Positions 26,369 to 33,856 of a stretch of DNA of 64,000 nt are shown here, piece by piece. The notes beneath the pieces were generated by a model that worked only from the letters and a program-made list of their open reading frames with translations, was not told the origin of the DNA and did not search any database. The stretch covers positions 434,001 to 498,000 of the forward strand of contig NZ_FMVJ01000004.1 of NCBI RefSeq assembly GCF_900102135.1, read 5' to 3'. Made by a program: the position numbers and the translations under genes. The stretch comes from Microvirga guangxiensis (GTDB lineage: Bacteria > Pseudomonadota > Alphaproteobacteria > Rhizobiales > Beijerinckiaceae). Numbering within the stretch: the first letter of the stretch is position 1; each line of letters begins with the position of its first letter.

Positions 26369-27193
26369 TCACACCACCAGCCGCGCTGTTGCGGCGCCGA
26401 GCGAAGCCGGGAAGCCCAGCACGACCAGCATGTTCGCAATCTCGGCAACGGCCACGCCGTCCGTGCGCCCGAAGCTCCAGAGCACGTAGAGGCTCACCAG
26501 GAGGGCGATGCCGTATCCGGCCAGGGTGAAATGCAGGAAGGTCGACACGAACGTCCCGCCCTCGGGCCGATTTTCCTGACCAGAGAACCCGATGCTGTAG
26601 ACAAAGGCATGCAGGAGGAGGAGGGAGAGGACGCCTAGCGCCAGGGCATGCCATGGCGTCATCTGAAACGCGATCAGGACCATCTCTTCCGTGGGAGCCA
26701 TATTGAAGGCCAGGAACAGTGCGCCAGCCACCATCAGAAAGAGCTCACCGGCATAACCGGCTTCCTGCTTGCGCTCCTCCTCGGCTTTCATGTCCTGCTC
26801 ATCCCCGAGTTGCTTGCGCCCGAGCATCGCACCGATGCTGGCCGGTACGCTCTGCAGCGCCACTCGGCCGACCATGTCGCCCCAACTCATGTCGAATGTA
26901 ATCACGGCGAGCGTCACGAGCAGCAGGGCGGAGGTCGTTATGCCGACACCGAAGGCAGCGAACGCGTCCATGGCGTCCTCCTTCAGGCTGAACGTCTTTT
27001 CGAAGCCTGAGAAGTAGGAGAGGCCCACGAGCATCATGAGGGTGAACATCATGAGCATCAGCAGCCGGCCGCGCCCCATCGAAAAGCCGAGCGACCACAT
27101 CTCCATTGTCATCAGCAGCGGGAGGCCAAATAGAATCGCGCCGCCGAAGGCGCGGGCGAGACCGATGGCGTAGCGTTCGCTGGTCACAGTCAC
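26369..27193 (-). CDS. TIGR02587/DUF2391-family integral membrane protein
   Basis: An integral membrane protein with about seven hydrophobic segments, of about 274 residues if it starts at the GTG at 27193, which matches the family length of roughly 270. The frame is open up to 27337, but the start is better placed downstream because an EcfG-like promoter lies within that extension at 27249-27273. Features include the methionine-rich GRGRLLMLMMFTLMMLVG segment and the FNMAPTEEMVLIA loop. It is followed by its usual TIGR02588 partner. Function unknown; stress-linked expression is inferred from the promoter. Confidence 0.72.
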   Translation of the reverse strand: MTVTSERYAIGLARAFGGAILFGLPLLMTMEMWSLGFSMGRGRLLMLMMFTLMMLVGLSYFSGFEKTFSLKEDAMDAFAAFGVGITTSALLLVTLAVITFDMSWGDMVGRVALQSVPASIGAMLGRKQLGDEQDMKAEEERKQEAGYAGELFLMVAGALFLAFNMAPTEEMVLIAFQMTPWHALALGVLSLLLLHAFVYSIGFSGQENRPEGGTFVSTFLHFTLAGYGIALLVSLYVLWSFGRTDGVAVAEIANMLVVLGFPASLGAATARLVV

Positions 27194-27248
27194 CTCGTTT
27201 GCCGGCCCGACTCGCACTGCAGACCAGGAAAGCTTGGCTTTGAGGAGA

Positions 27249-27273
27249 AACCCGCTTCCCGGCTCCAGGTTCC
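27249..27273 (-). promoter_or_regulatory. EcfG-like (general stress sigma) promoter
   Basis: On the minus strand, GGAAC (27273-27269) is separated by 16 bases from GGTT (27252-27249). The alphaproteobacterial EcfG consensus is GGAAC-N16/17-CGTT, so one position differs. It lies about 55 bases upstream of the GTG proposed as start of the TIGR02587 gene. Confidence 0.5.
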
Positions 27274-27337
27274 TCCTCTCATTTGGCATGTATTCCTTCG
27301 CCTGGGTTCCTCGCGCCATTTCCCTTGCCGGAGACAA

Positions 27338-27371
27338 TGGTTCATCGACCTCTTTCGAGGCCGATGAACCA
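27338..27371. repeat. Intergenic hairpin
   Basis: Fifteen-base arms starting tggttcatcg and ending cgatgaacca, with one mismatch and a four-base loop. It lies between the small membrane-protein gene (27400-27600) and the TIGR02587 gene, both on the minus strand. It has no T-run, but could stop or stabilise the upstream transcript so that the TIGR pair depends on its own promoter. Confidence 0.7.
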
Positions 27372-27399
27372 AGGGCTAGGGAGCCCGTCCCGAGGCCTC

Positions 27400-27600
27400 T
27401 TAAGACTTGAGCCTATCCGATGTTGTGCGGGAGCCCTGATACGTCTCCCGGGACACCCACGCGGCGAAGCCGAGGACTGCGACGGCGTAGATCGCAAGGA
27501 CCCTCCAGGAATCGATCATGATCATTCCCGGGACTCCGAGCAGCAGGCACACGCCGCCAAACAGGATGACGGCATTGAGGATTGCGCGAGATCGCGTCAT
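27400..27600 (-). CDS. Small membrane protein of unknown function
   Basis: A 66-residue protein with two hydrophobic segments (ILNAVILFGGVCLLLGVPGMI and VLAIYAVAVLGFAAWV) and a polar C-terminal tail. The start at 27600 is supported by a GGGAGGA nine bases upstream. It is 17 bases after the CBS-domain gene and likely shares its transcript. I do not recognise a family, and function cannot be assigned. Confidence 0.65.
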   Translation of the reverse strand: MTRSRAILNAVILFGGVCLLLGVPGMIMIDSWRVLAIYAVAVLGFAAWVSRETYQGSRTTSDRLKS

Positions 27601-27617
27601 CGTATTGTCCTCCCAGT

Positions 27618-28517
27618 TCAGGAAACGGAGCGGGGGCGCAGGATGAGACGGTTCTGTATTGAACGGACCCCCGGCGTGTTTTCGACGGCGACGAGGACCG
27701 CCTCCCGTTCGGCCGTCGAGTCCAGGACCCCGGCGATGTCCACGTTGCCGCGATGCACCGAGATGTTGATGACCAGATGAGAGGGCGTCACTGCCTTCAC
27801 GCGGTCCATCAGGTCCTGCAGGATCGCATCGTCCGTGGGAGGTTGCGCGAAGAGGGGAGCGCGATGGCGGGCCACCGCCTTGACGAGGTCGCTGCGGCTG
27901 ACGATGCCGACGAGACGCTTCCCACGTACGACGGGAAGCCTCTTGAGCCGCCGCTTCTCCATGATGTCGGCGAGGTCCGGCAGTGCCTTGTCTTCGGTGG
28001 CCGTGACCACCTCCGGCGTCATCACGTGTCGTGCCTTCCGGCCGTGGCTTCGCACGTAGTCAGCGGCCTCTGCCTCGATATCCGCAAAGATCCTGCGCCA
28101 CCAAGGACGCCGGCGCTCCGTTCCGATCTCGGCCCGCCTGATCAGGTCCCCCTCGCTGATGATGCCAAGGAGACTTCCGTCGACTCCGACCACAGGTACG
28201 GAACTGATCCGCTTGCCTGCCATCAGGCTGGCGATCTCGCTCACTGGAGTTGCTGTCGAGACGGAAACCACGTCGCGCGTCATCACGTCTGCAACAGTAA
28301 GCGGGGATGGTAACGTGGCTGCGCGCGGATGTTGCGTCCAGTTATTTTGGACTTGTGATTTATCTGGTGTCGAGCGGCCTAGGGCTTCCCGCTTCAGACG
28401 CCATGGCATCGGCGCGATGCGACTGCTATCGTCCGGAAATGACGATTGGCCAAGGGCCAAGGATAGCAACCGGTGCGGCGAAAGGGGCTCGGTCGATTGG
28501 TGATAGCGTGCGATCAT
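27618..28517 (-). CDS. CBS-pair protein with C-terminal BON domain
   Basis: A 299-residue soluble protein. Two CBS repeats lie at about residues 74-130 (ADVMTRDVVSVSTATP...) and 163-218 (VMTPEVVTATEDKALPD...), separated by a basic Trp-rich linker (RRRPWWRRIF). A BON domain follows at about residues 225-295 (VDIAGVLDSTAEREAV...). CBS pairs sense adenine nucleotides; BON domains bind membranes or large partners. The 70-residue N-terminal part has no visible domain, but the ATG at 28517 has a good GGAG, so I keep it. Such proteins are common in stress or low-oxygen regulons of alphaproteobacteria. The role here is inferred. Confidence 0.85.
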   Translation of the reverse strand: MIARYHQSTEPLSPHRLLSLALGQSSFPDDSSRIAPMPWRLKREALGRSTPDKSQVQNNWTQHPRAATLPSPLTVADVMTRDVVSVSTATPVSEIASLMAGKRISSVPVVGVDGSLLGIISEGDLIRRAEIGTERRRPWWRRIFADIEAEAADYVRSHGRKARHVMTPEVVTATEDKALPDLADIMEKRRLKRLPVVRGKRLVGIVSRSDLVKAVARHRAPLFAQPPTDDAILQDLMDRVKAVTPSHLVINISVHRGNVDIAGVLDSTAEREAVLVAVENTPGVRSIQNRLILRPRSVS

Positions 28518-28790
28518 GTCTTCTCCTCCGCGCAGCGCAGCATGCGAAAGATTGAAGGACGATCCTGATGAGGCGCATGCCGCGCCGGCCCTTGAAAGGG
28601 CGCTACAAGTCAGACGATGGCTCAGGAATCGTCATGGCCCCGAATGGCGGGCCGCCGCATTGGGCACGGCCGGCCTTCGGGGGTCAGTGGCCTCGGAGGA
28701 GGCGCTCCACACAATGACGGGAGATGTGATGCAGCGTGATCATGACACTCCTAAGGTAAGTAGAAGTTCCACGAAATCAAGTTCAGCTGA

Positions 28791-29015
28791 TCAGCGACGT
28801 TGGGACTGTTCCTCCGCCAGCATGGCGTGTGCGGCTCTGATCCAGTGTCTGAGGCGACCTGCATCCTGACGATCGAAGGCAGCACGCCGCTTGAGGTCCT
28901 CGAAGCTGTCATCGCGGCAGACACGCTCGAACAATTCGCAGGCCAGCGCTTCAATCTCCGAAGGCATGTAAGCCCCGTTGCGCAGGCTCAGCGCGTTTTG
29001 AGCATGACTGGACAT
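28791..29015 (-). CDS. Small conserved-looking hypothetical protein
   Basis: A 74-residue protein, largely helical and charged (ELFERVCRDDSFEDLKRRA, GRLRHWIRAAHAML). The start at 29015 follows AAGGAG by seven bases, which supports translation. There is no membrane segment or cysteine pair beyond two single Cys. I do not recognise the family. It sits between the HTH gene and the CBS-domain gene on the same strand. Confidence 0.6.
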   Translation of the reverse strand: MSSHAQNALSLRNGAYMPSEIEALACELFERVCRDDSFEDLKRRAAFDRQDAGRLRHWIRAAHAMLAEEQSQRR

Positions 29016-29062
29016 TTTTCGCTCCTTTCACAATTGCGGCTCCGGCTGCGCGCGGTCAGAGC

Positions 29063-29278
29063 CTAACTTTGCGCCCGTTGAACATACTCGCGCGCCAGCC
29101 TACTCACGGTGCTGGCGCTCAGGCCCAGCCGGATTGCGATGGTAGCATAGTTCAGACCATGCGCCTTCAGCGCCATGATGCGCTCGGACCGCCGCTCTAT
29201 CTCGGCCTCGCGCCGTGTACGTTCGTCGGGCGTCGTCACCCGATAGCTCAAAGATCTCTTTTTCGATTCCTTGCTCAT
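29063..29278 (-). CDS. Small helix-turn-helix protein
   Basis: About 71 residues from the ATG at 29278 (MSKESKKRSLSYRV). A basic N-terminal half with RREAEIERRSERIMALKA is followed by a compact helix-turn-helix (LNYATIAIRLGLSASTVSRLARE), of the kind found in resolvases and LuxR-like regulators. The protein is too small for another domain, so it is probably a DNA-binding regulator or the DNA-binding part of a larger complex. An upstream frame extension has no ribosome site. Confidence 0.6.
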   Translation of the reverse strand: MSKESKKRSLSYRVTTPDERTRREAEIERRSERIMALKAHGLNYATIAIRLGLSASTVSRLAREYVQRAQS

Positions 29279-29856
29279 GATGTCCTGTTGAAATGCAAAT
29301 GCCGGAAAGCAGCAACATTGTCCGACAGATGTCCGCTGCCCAAGCGCAATGCCAATGCGGGCGCGGCTCCGGAACATGCGTTCGCCTGCATCCCAGCCCG
29401 ACTCGATATTTTGATAGATTTCATCTCCCCGGGTCCGCGCGCCTGCGCAGCGGACGCGGGGCTATCGTCCTGCGACTAGGGTTCCGGCGCGGCAACGGCC
29501 GCGATGATGTATGGCAAACGGCATCATGACGAGGCAAGCTTAGGCTGCATCGGCGCTTTGTCAAATCGCGCCTTCTGACGCGGGCAATGACCGTTGACAA
29601 TAATGCGCACGCATCCGACATTGATGGTGTCATGTCCAAGATCCGTACCATTTCCGCTTTGCGTGCAGGCCGTCTGAAGACGGGAGCCTGAGCCCCGGAC
29701 GTTTTCAGTCCGGGGATGATCGGTACACGGCAAAACCCGACCGCTTATAATCTCGTCGTCATCCACTGAGTGGACTGATCCGGCGCGCGGGTTTTCGCAA
29801 TCACAATCCAATCATGATGAGCGGCCGTCTCGCTGGGACAGCCGCATGGTGAGGTC
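29279..29856. other. 578-base stretch without a recognised gene
   Basis: No frame with a ribosome site or recognisable product is seen on either strand. It separates the minus-strand HTH gene from the plus-strand small genes, so both promoters should lie here. A perfect eight-base hairpin (ccccggac/gtccgggg, seven-base loop) lies at 29693-29715 without a T-run. Confidence 0.5.
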
Positions 29857-30045
29857 ATGTCCGTCGCAATCCTTTCAATCGTCTTTGCGCTGACGCTTGC
29901 GCAATTCATTTTCTGGGAGCGGCTCGGTGAAGCATTCGGCTACGCGGCGTCGCTCAGCCTCCTGGGTCTGTCCATATCCCTCACGTTGATCGCGATGGCC
30001 CGCGTTGCTCTGACTCAGATATTCCTCGGCGGAAAAGGCCGATGA
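29857..30045 (+). CDS. Small two-pass membrane protein
   Basis: A 62-residue protein with two hydrophobic segments (AILSIVFALTLAQFIFW and ASLSLLGLSISLTLIAMA) and a basic C-terminal tail. A GTGAGG lies very close to the start, so initiation strength is uncertain. It begins a plus-strand series of small genes leading to the hibernation factor. Function unknown. Confidence 0.5.
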   Translation: MSVAILSIVFALTLAQFIFWERLGEAFGYAASLSLLGLSISLTLIAMARVALTQIFLGGKGR

Positions 30046-30127
30046 CACGGATGCGGCCGTGGTGACCACCCGCCTTCACAAAACTCGACGATAGCTTTGC
30101 CGAGCAGAGGCTCGCGAAAGGAGAACG

Positions 30128-30331
30128 ATGATGCTGAGACGCGCCCGACGGGACGTCTGCAGGATCTGCAAGCGTAATCTGCCAAGGGCCGCGGCCCGGT
30201 GCCCTTGGTGTTCCGACAGAAGTAGCAAACCGGCCAAACCCGACACTCCACATGTTCCCATGCCTCCTGATGACGTGACGACCGCATCAGGATGCTCCCA
30301 TCCCTTAATCTCAAGAAGGAGACTCTCATGA
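30128..30331 (+). CDS. Small zinc-ribbon-like protein
   Basis: A 67-residue protein with two CxxC pairs, CRICKRNLPRAAARCPWC near residues 11-28, a minimal zinc-ribbon or zinc-knuckle pattern. AAGGAG lies seven bases upstream of the first ATG. The tail is proline- and serine-rich. The gene ends four bases inside the start of the hibernation-factor gene, so the two are likely coupled. It may bind nucleic acid or ribosomes (inference). Confidence 0.6.
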   Translation: MMLRRARRDVCRICKRNLPRAAARCPWCSDRSSKPAKPDTPHVPMPPDDVTTASGCSHPLISRRRLS

Positions 30332-30675
30332 AGCAGAACGCCACACTCGCTCCGATCAGGATCAACAGCTCCAACATCGATCTTGGCGAGGCGCTGCCGC
30401 GCAAGGTTCAGGAGGAGATCCTGCATGTCGCAGAAACTCATTTCGGGCACCTGAAGCATGCGACCGTCGGGTTCACGCGCGACGGGCATTGGTACTGCTG
30501 CACCATCAATGTTCAGGTCGGCAATTTGAAGATGATCATTGCAGAAGCCACGGCTACGAACTGCAATCAGGCGTTTGACCTAGCGCTTGCCAAGATCGGC
30601 AATCAGTTGCTTCGCAGGAAGAAGCGGGCTGCAGACAGCAGGCGGGTTCAACCGCCGGCCGCGGCACACGCTTAG
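30328..30675 (+). CDS. HPF/RaiA-family ribosome-associated protein
   Basis: About 115 residues from the ATG at 30328, with AAGGAG eight bases upstream. The region from LPRKVQEEILHVAETHFG to the C-terminal NQAFDLALAKIGNQLLRRKKR resembles the S30AE fold of hibernation-promoting factors, with its basic last helix. These proteins bind the 30S decoding centre and store ribosomes as inactive dimers or monomers during stress. The long C-terminal dimerisation domain of long HPF is absent, so it would act like short HPF or RaiA. It is followed by a strong hairpin at 30684-30709. Confidence 0.75.
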   Translation: MKQNATLAPIRINSSNIDLGEALPRKVQEEILHVAETHFGHLKHATVGFTRDGHWYCCTINVQVGNLKMIIAEATATNCNQAFDLALAKIGNQLLRRKKRAADSRRVQPPAAAHA

Positions 30676-30683
30676 ACCCTATG

Positions 30684-30709
30684 CCGGGCCGGAGAAACCT
30701 CCGGCCCGG
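30684..30709. terminator. Strong hairpin between convergent genes
   Basis: A perfect ten-base stem (ccgggccgga with its complement) and a six-base loop lies between the ends of the plus-strand HPF gene and the minus-strand Rnk-like gene. The T-run is short, but the position suggests a bidirectional terminator. Confidence 0.7.
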
Positions 30710-30720
30710 TTCACGTCAGC

Positions 30721-31173
30721 TCAAGTCACTGCTGTCGCTGCTCCAACGTGATGATCCCCATGGCCGTTCGCGCGTTCGGGTTGATGCACCACGCGGATAA
30801 CCTGCAGCGTCCGCCGCACGCCCGTAGCGCTACGCCATGGGAACAATTGCCCCTCAGCCAATCCGATCAGCGCCGCGCCGAGTGGCGACAGCACGGAAAT
30901 GCGCTCCGCACCTGCATCCTCTTCGCCTGGATAAACCAGCATTGCGCGTCGGATCTGCTCCGTGATTCCGTCTTGAAAGTCGAAAACCGAATGCATGGAG
31001 ATCACATTCGGAGGAAGGCTGGCTGGGCTGACAACCCTGGCTCGTTCGAGCTCTGATGCAAGAAATTTAGCGGATGGCGGCAGCCTGCGGATCTGCATGC
31101 CAGCTGAAGCGACCCTTTGAAGCCGCTCATGGTCGAGTGCGGAAACGGTCGGGATAACTGAAGACGCGGACAC
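30721..31173 (-). CDS. Rnk/GreA-GreB C-domain protein, paralog 1
   Basis: A 150-residue protein starting with GTG at 31173, with AGGAGG five bases upstream. A short helical N-terminal part (residues 1-50) precedes the FKBP-like GreA/GreB C-terminal domain, seen in MLVYPGEEDAGAERISVLSPLGAALIGLAEGQLFPW, which is close to the Rnk consensus. Rnk-type proteins bind RNA polymerase near the secondary channel and in E. coli affect nucleoside diphosphate kinase. The short coiled coil lacks the acidic tip of GreA, so it should not stimulate transcript cleavage. It is the first of five in this island. Confidence 0.82.
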   Translation of the reverse strand: MSASSVIPTVSALDHERLQRVASAGMQIRRLPPSAKFLASELERARVVSPASLPPNVISMHSVFDFQDGITEQIRRAMLVYPGEEDAGAERISVLSPLGAALIGLAEGQLFPWRSATGVRRTLQVIRVVHQPERANGHGDHHVGAATAVT

Positions 31174-31686
31174 CTCATCCTCCTGAAACGAGTATCATCG
31201 GCCAAGCGGCTTCAACGCCTGGGCATATGCCGCCGACGGGCACGAACAGCATACGGCCGCTGATCGTCGGCTGACGAAAATTTGCTGTGTAGTGAAATCT
31301 CCCGGGCGCAAGACGGGCGTCTTGCCCCGGCTCAGGCGCTTGAGGCGCGGCGGGAGGTCCGGGCGGCGGTTCGAAGAACCATGGCTGACGTTGGCATGAT
31401 ATCCTCAAGATAGATATTAAAAGCGCTTGTTCAAGCTATGGAGTTCATGCAGATGGAACGGGATGCTGAGGCCTTCAGGGACAGTCTCGTGTGCGAGCTC
31501 GAACTTACTCTGCGGACAAGCGTTGCCATATTGCCATGAACGTACGCTTTCTCATCCGGCGCATGCTGCGCCGAAAGGGAATCCTGCAAACGGGCATCTG
31601 AACCCGCGGCGGCATGCCGCCCGGGCGAATGACTCTGTCCTGTTCCTGGAAATATGAGGCGGCCTGGAATCCGGCCGATGGTGACG

Positions 31687-32247
31687 ATGGCATCCACCAT
31701 GATGACGACCCTGATATCTCCCGCTCGTGTGGTTTCGCGACTGCACGCCCGCGACGTTCAGCAGATCATTGGCGAGCTCGTTCGCCTCGCGTCGACGGAG
31801 GTTTCTCTGGATTGCGATGCCGTCTGCCGTGCGGTTCTGGAGCGTGGTGATGCGTCCACCTTCGGTTTCGGGCGCGGCATCGCGATCCCTCACGCCGCGA
31901 CCCGCGGCATTGACCAGCCCATCGGCGCTTTCGCGCGTCTCAAGCCAGCGCAGGATTTCGGCGCGGCGGACGATATTCCCGCCGATCTCGTGTTTCTGCT
32001 GTTGAGTCCCGATGGCGACGATCCCACGCATCTGCGGGCCTTGGCCTGCGTGGCGCGACGGTTGCGCGACCGCGAGGTGGCCGCGCGATTGAGGTCCGCG
32101 AAGGACGCGGAGGCGATCCATGTCGTACTCACGAGCGACGCCTGGCGTGAGCCCGATGATGAGCCTGAGCCAGGGCATTCCGCCACACGCCTCGTCAACG
32201 ATTTGACAAACGGGGCAATGTGCACCAGCTTAGGGGCATTATGTTGA
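31687..32247 (+). CDS. PTS IIA-like protein (PtsN/fructose IIA type)
   Basis: About 186 residues. The phosphoacceptor histidine lies in GFGRGIAIPHAATRGI, the signature of EIIA-Ntr/fructose proteins, and LVFLLLSPDGDDPTHLRALACVARRL matches the following conserved region. PtsN-type proteins receive phosphate from NPr and regulate potassium uptake, stress sensors and nitrogen or carbon responses by contact. The C-terminal 30 residues are an unusual extension. The start is uncertain: candidates at 31687 and 31699 lack a clear ribosome site. No HPr or EI gene is nearby, so it is an orphan regulatory IIA. Confidence 0.78.
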   Translation: MASTMMTTLISPARVVSRLHARDVQQIIGELVRLASTEVSLDCDAVCRAVLERGDASTFGFGRGIAIPHAATRGIDQPIGAFARLKPAQDFGAADDIPADLVFLLLSPDGDDPTHLRALACVARRLRDREVAARLRSAKDAEAIHVVLTSDAWREPDDEPEPGHSATRLVNDLTNGAMCTSLGALC

Positions 32248-32602
32248 GCTTCGTACATCACCGTCATGGCCTGCTGCGTGCAGGCAACCTCATCGCGGGC
32301 AATTAGCCCCGAGCTCGACGCGCATCCGCGCCCCGAGTTCGGGGCAGTGCAAGTTTCCAAACCTTCGGACATCTTGTGAGGCTGGCTGCTGCGGCAGCTG
32401 GCGCAGCGGTATGCTTCAACGTTTTTTCAATATTGTGCCCCACGTGATGTGGCGCAGACAATTTCCGGCGGCGGGCGCAGAGCCCGGCCCGTCGTCCGGA
32501 GATGCGCGCCCGGCGTTGAAGCCAGTTGCTCCCGAATTCCCGACGCAGATGCTCCAACCCGCATCCGCTCCCGTTTCAATCCGGCGCAAAGGAGGCCATG
32601 CC
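32248..32602. other. Gene-free stretch with a hairpin
   Basis: Between the PtsN-like gene and the next small gene. A 12-base stem with one G-U pair lies at 32306-32345 (gccccgag.../...ttcggggc, 16-base loop) and may be the terminator of the PtsN-like gene although no T-run follows. I see no other feature. Confidence 0.5.
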
Positions 32603-32767
32603 ATGGATCAGTCCCAGAACGAGCCGCCATCAAAGCCAGATCCGCACGGAGCAGAGGAGCCTGACGGAAAAGTGGTTCGATTGATGCCACGGAGCCGACC
32701 GGCGCCGGAGCGGCTTCCCGATCCGCCGCAAGGCGATGACGACGATCCCGGACCGAGCGCCGCATGA
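32603..32767 (+). CDS. Small proline-rich acidic protein
   Basis: A 54-residue protein that is likely disordered: PPSKPDPHGAEEPDGK, then KVVRLMPRSRPAPERLP and an acidic GDDDDPG tail. It is supported mainly by its ribosome site (AAAGGAGG seven bases before the ATG) and position 37 bases before the second Rnk-like gene. No family is recognised. It may be a small partner of the following gene product. Confidence 0.5.
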   Translation: MDQSQNEPPSKPDPHGAEEPDGKVVRLMPRSRPAPERLPDPPQGDDDDPGPSAA

Positions 32768-32804
32768 CTGGCGCTGACGTCCACACCAAAACTGGAGACT
32801 TGAG

Positions 32805-33227
32805 ATGACGAATAAAGCAAGCGCCAAGCCGCGCATCACCCTGACTGCAGCCGACCACGACAAGCTGTCGGTGCTCGCAAATGCGGCTGCGCACACCATG
32901 CCCGAGGTTGCTGCCGCACTCAGCGAAGAACTCGACCGCGCGCATATTCTGGCCAAAGGCCGCCAGCCCGCCGACACTGTGTGTATGGGCTGCATGGTCG
33001 AATTCCGAGACGATATGACCGGCCGCGTGCAGACGGTGACCCTCGTTTATCCGAACGAGGCCGACATCTCGAGGGGGCGCATCTCGGTGCTCACACCCAT
33101 CGGTACTGCGTTGATCGGACTGCCTGTCGGAAAGTCAATCGATTGGACCACGCGCACCGGAGAGACAAAGCGGCTGACCGTGCTGCAGGTGCGTGATCCC
33201 GCCGCTGCGGAGCTCCAGCCCGCGTAA
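32805..33227 (+). CDS. Rnk/GreA-GreB C-domain protein, paralog 2
   Basis: A 140-residue protein with a GGAGA site before the ATG. The helical N terminus (TAADHDKLSVLANAAAH) and the C-terminal GreA/GreB-like domain (VTLVYPNEADISRGRISV and TPIGTALIGLPVGKSIDW) match the Rnk layout. It belongs with paralogs 1 and 4, which share the LVYPxExD pattern. It probably binds the RNA polymerase secondary channel. The speD gene follows after a 110-base leader with two hairpins, so co-transcription with polyamine genes is possible. Confidence 0.82.
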   Translation: MTNKASAKPRITLTAADHDKLSVLANAAAHTMPEVAAALSEELDRAHILAKGRQPADTVCMGCMVEFRDDMTGRVQTVTLVYPNEADISRGRISVLTPIGTALIGLPVGKSIDWTTRTGETKRLTVLQVRDPAAAELQPA

Positions 33228-33262
33228 GCACGCATGCCTTGCGCACGTCATGCGAACGATAT

Positions 33263-33324
33263 GCCACGCGACCTCCACCGGCCGCGTGGCCCGCCCTTGT
33301 CTTGCAACCGGCAGAAATCCTGCC
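33263..33324 (+). promoter_or_regulatory. Leader with two hairpins upstream of speD
   Basis: An eight-base stem (gccacgcg/cgcgtggc, 12-base loop) at 33263-33290 is followed by a five-base stem (ggcag/ctgcc) at 33310-33324, just before the speD ribosome site GGAG at 33328. It could be a terminator of the preceding gene or a regulatory leader of speD. I do not recognise a known riboswitch class. Confidence 0.35.
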
Positions 33325-33337
33325 AATGGAGAACTGA

Positions 33338-33856
33338 ATGGCCGAAACCAACCGCCTCAGCGTGATTGCCGCCCCTGACCCGCGCCCGCCGGCTCACGGT
33401 TATGAGGGCCACCCGCGTCATGCTGACCGGACCACGCCCCTTGCGATCCCTCCCAAGACCCCTTTTCCGGCCAATGATGGCCGCCTCGACCATTTCATTC
33501 AACGCGACGGCATTCTGTTTGCCGGGACGCATCTGATCGTTGACCTCTGGCACGCGTCGAACCTGGACGATCTTCCGTTGGTCGAGCAGGCTCTTCGTGA
33601 CGCAGCGGGTCGTGCCGGCGCGACGCTGCTCAACATCGACCTCCATCACTTTTCTCCCAATGGCGGCATCTCCGGCGTGGCCGTTCTCGCCGAAAGCCAT
33701 ATCTCCATCCACACCTGGCCCGAGGTCTCCTACGCGGCCGTTGACGTTTTCATGTGCGGCGGCGCGCAGCCGCACAAGGCCATCGAGGTTCTCAAAGGCG
33801 CGTTCCTGCCCGGTGTCGTCACACTCGCCGAGCACAAGCGTGGAGTGGTCCTATGA
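33338..33856 (+). CDS. speD: S-adenosylmethionine decarboxylase (SpeD/SpeH type)
   Basis: A 172-residue prokaryotic AdoMetDC proenzyme. The self-cleavage site is AESHISIHTWPE, with Ser120 expected to become the pyruvoyl group; GTHLIVDLWHASNLDD opens the core and DVFMCGG carries the catalytic Cys. It makes decarboxylated SAM, the aminopropyl donor for spermidine. The core starts only near residue 62; the N-terminal extension is proline-rich and without a known domain, unlike the usual 120-130-residue enzyme. The stop overlaps the speE start (ATGA), so the two are translationally coupled. Confidence 0.93.
   Translation: MAETNRLSVIAAPDPRPPAHGYEGHPRHADRTTPLAIPPKTPFPANDGRLDHFIQRDGILFAGTHLIVDLWHASNLDDLPLVEQALRDAAGRAGATLLNIDLHHFSPNGGISGVAVLAESHISIHTWPEVSYAAVDVFMCGGAQPHKAIEVLKGAFLPGVVTLAEHKRGVVL

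Noticed and set aside
28516..28869. A 117-codon plus-strand frame
   Set aside because: It overlaps the well-supported small minus-strand gene at 28791-29015, has no ribosome site, and its composition looks random.
31175..31408. A 77-codon proline-rich minus-strand frame before Rnk-like paralog 1
   Set aside because: It starts at a TTG without a good ribosome site and shows no domain. A competing 21-codon frame has the better site, so neither is called.
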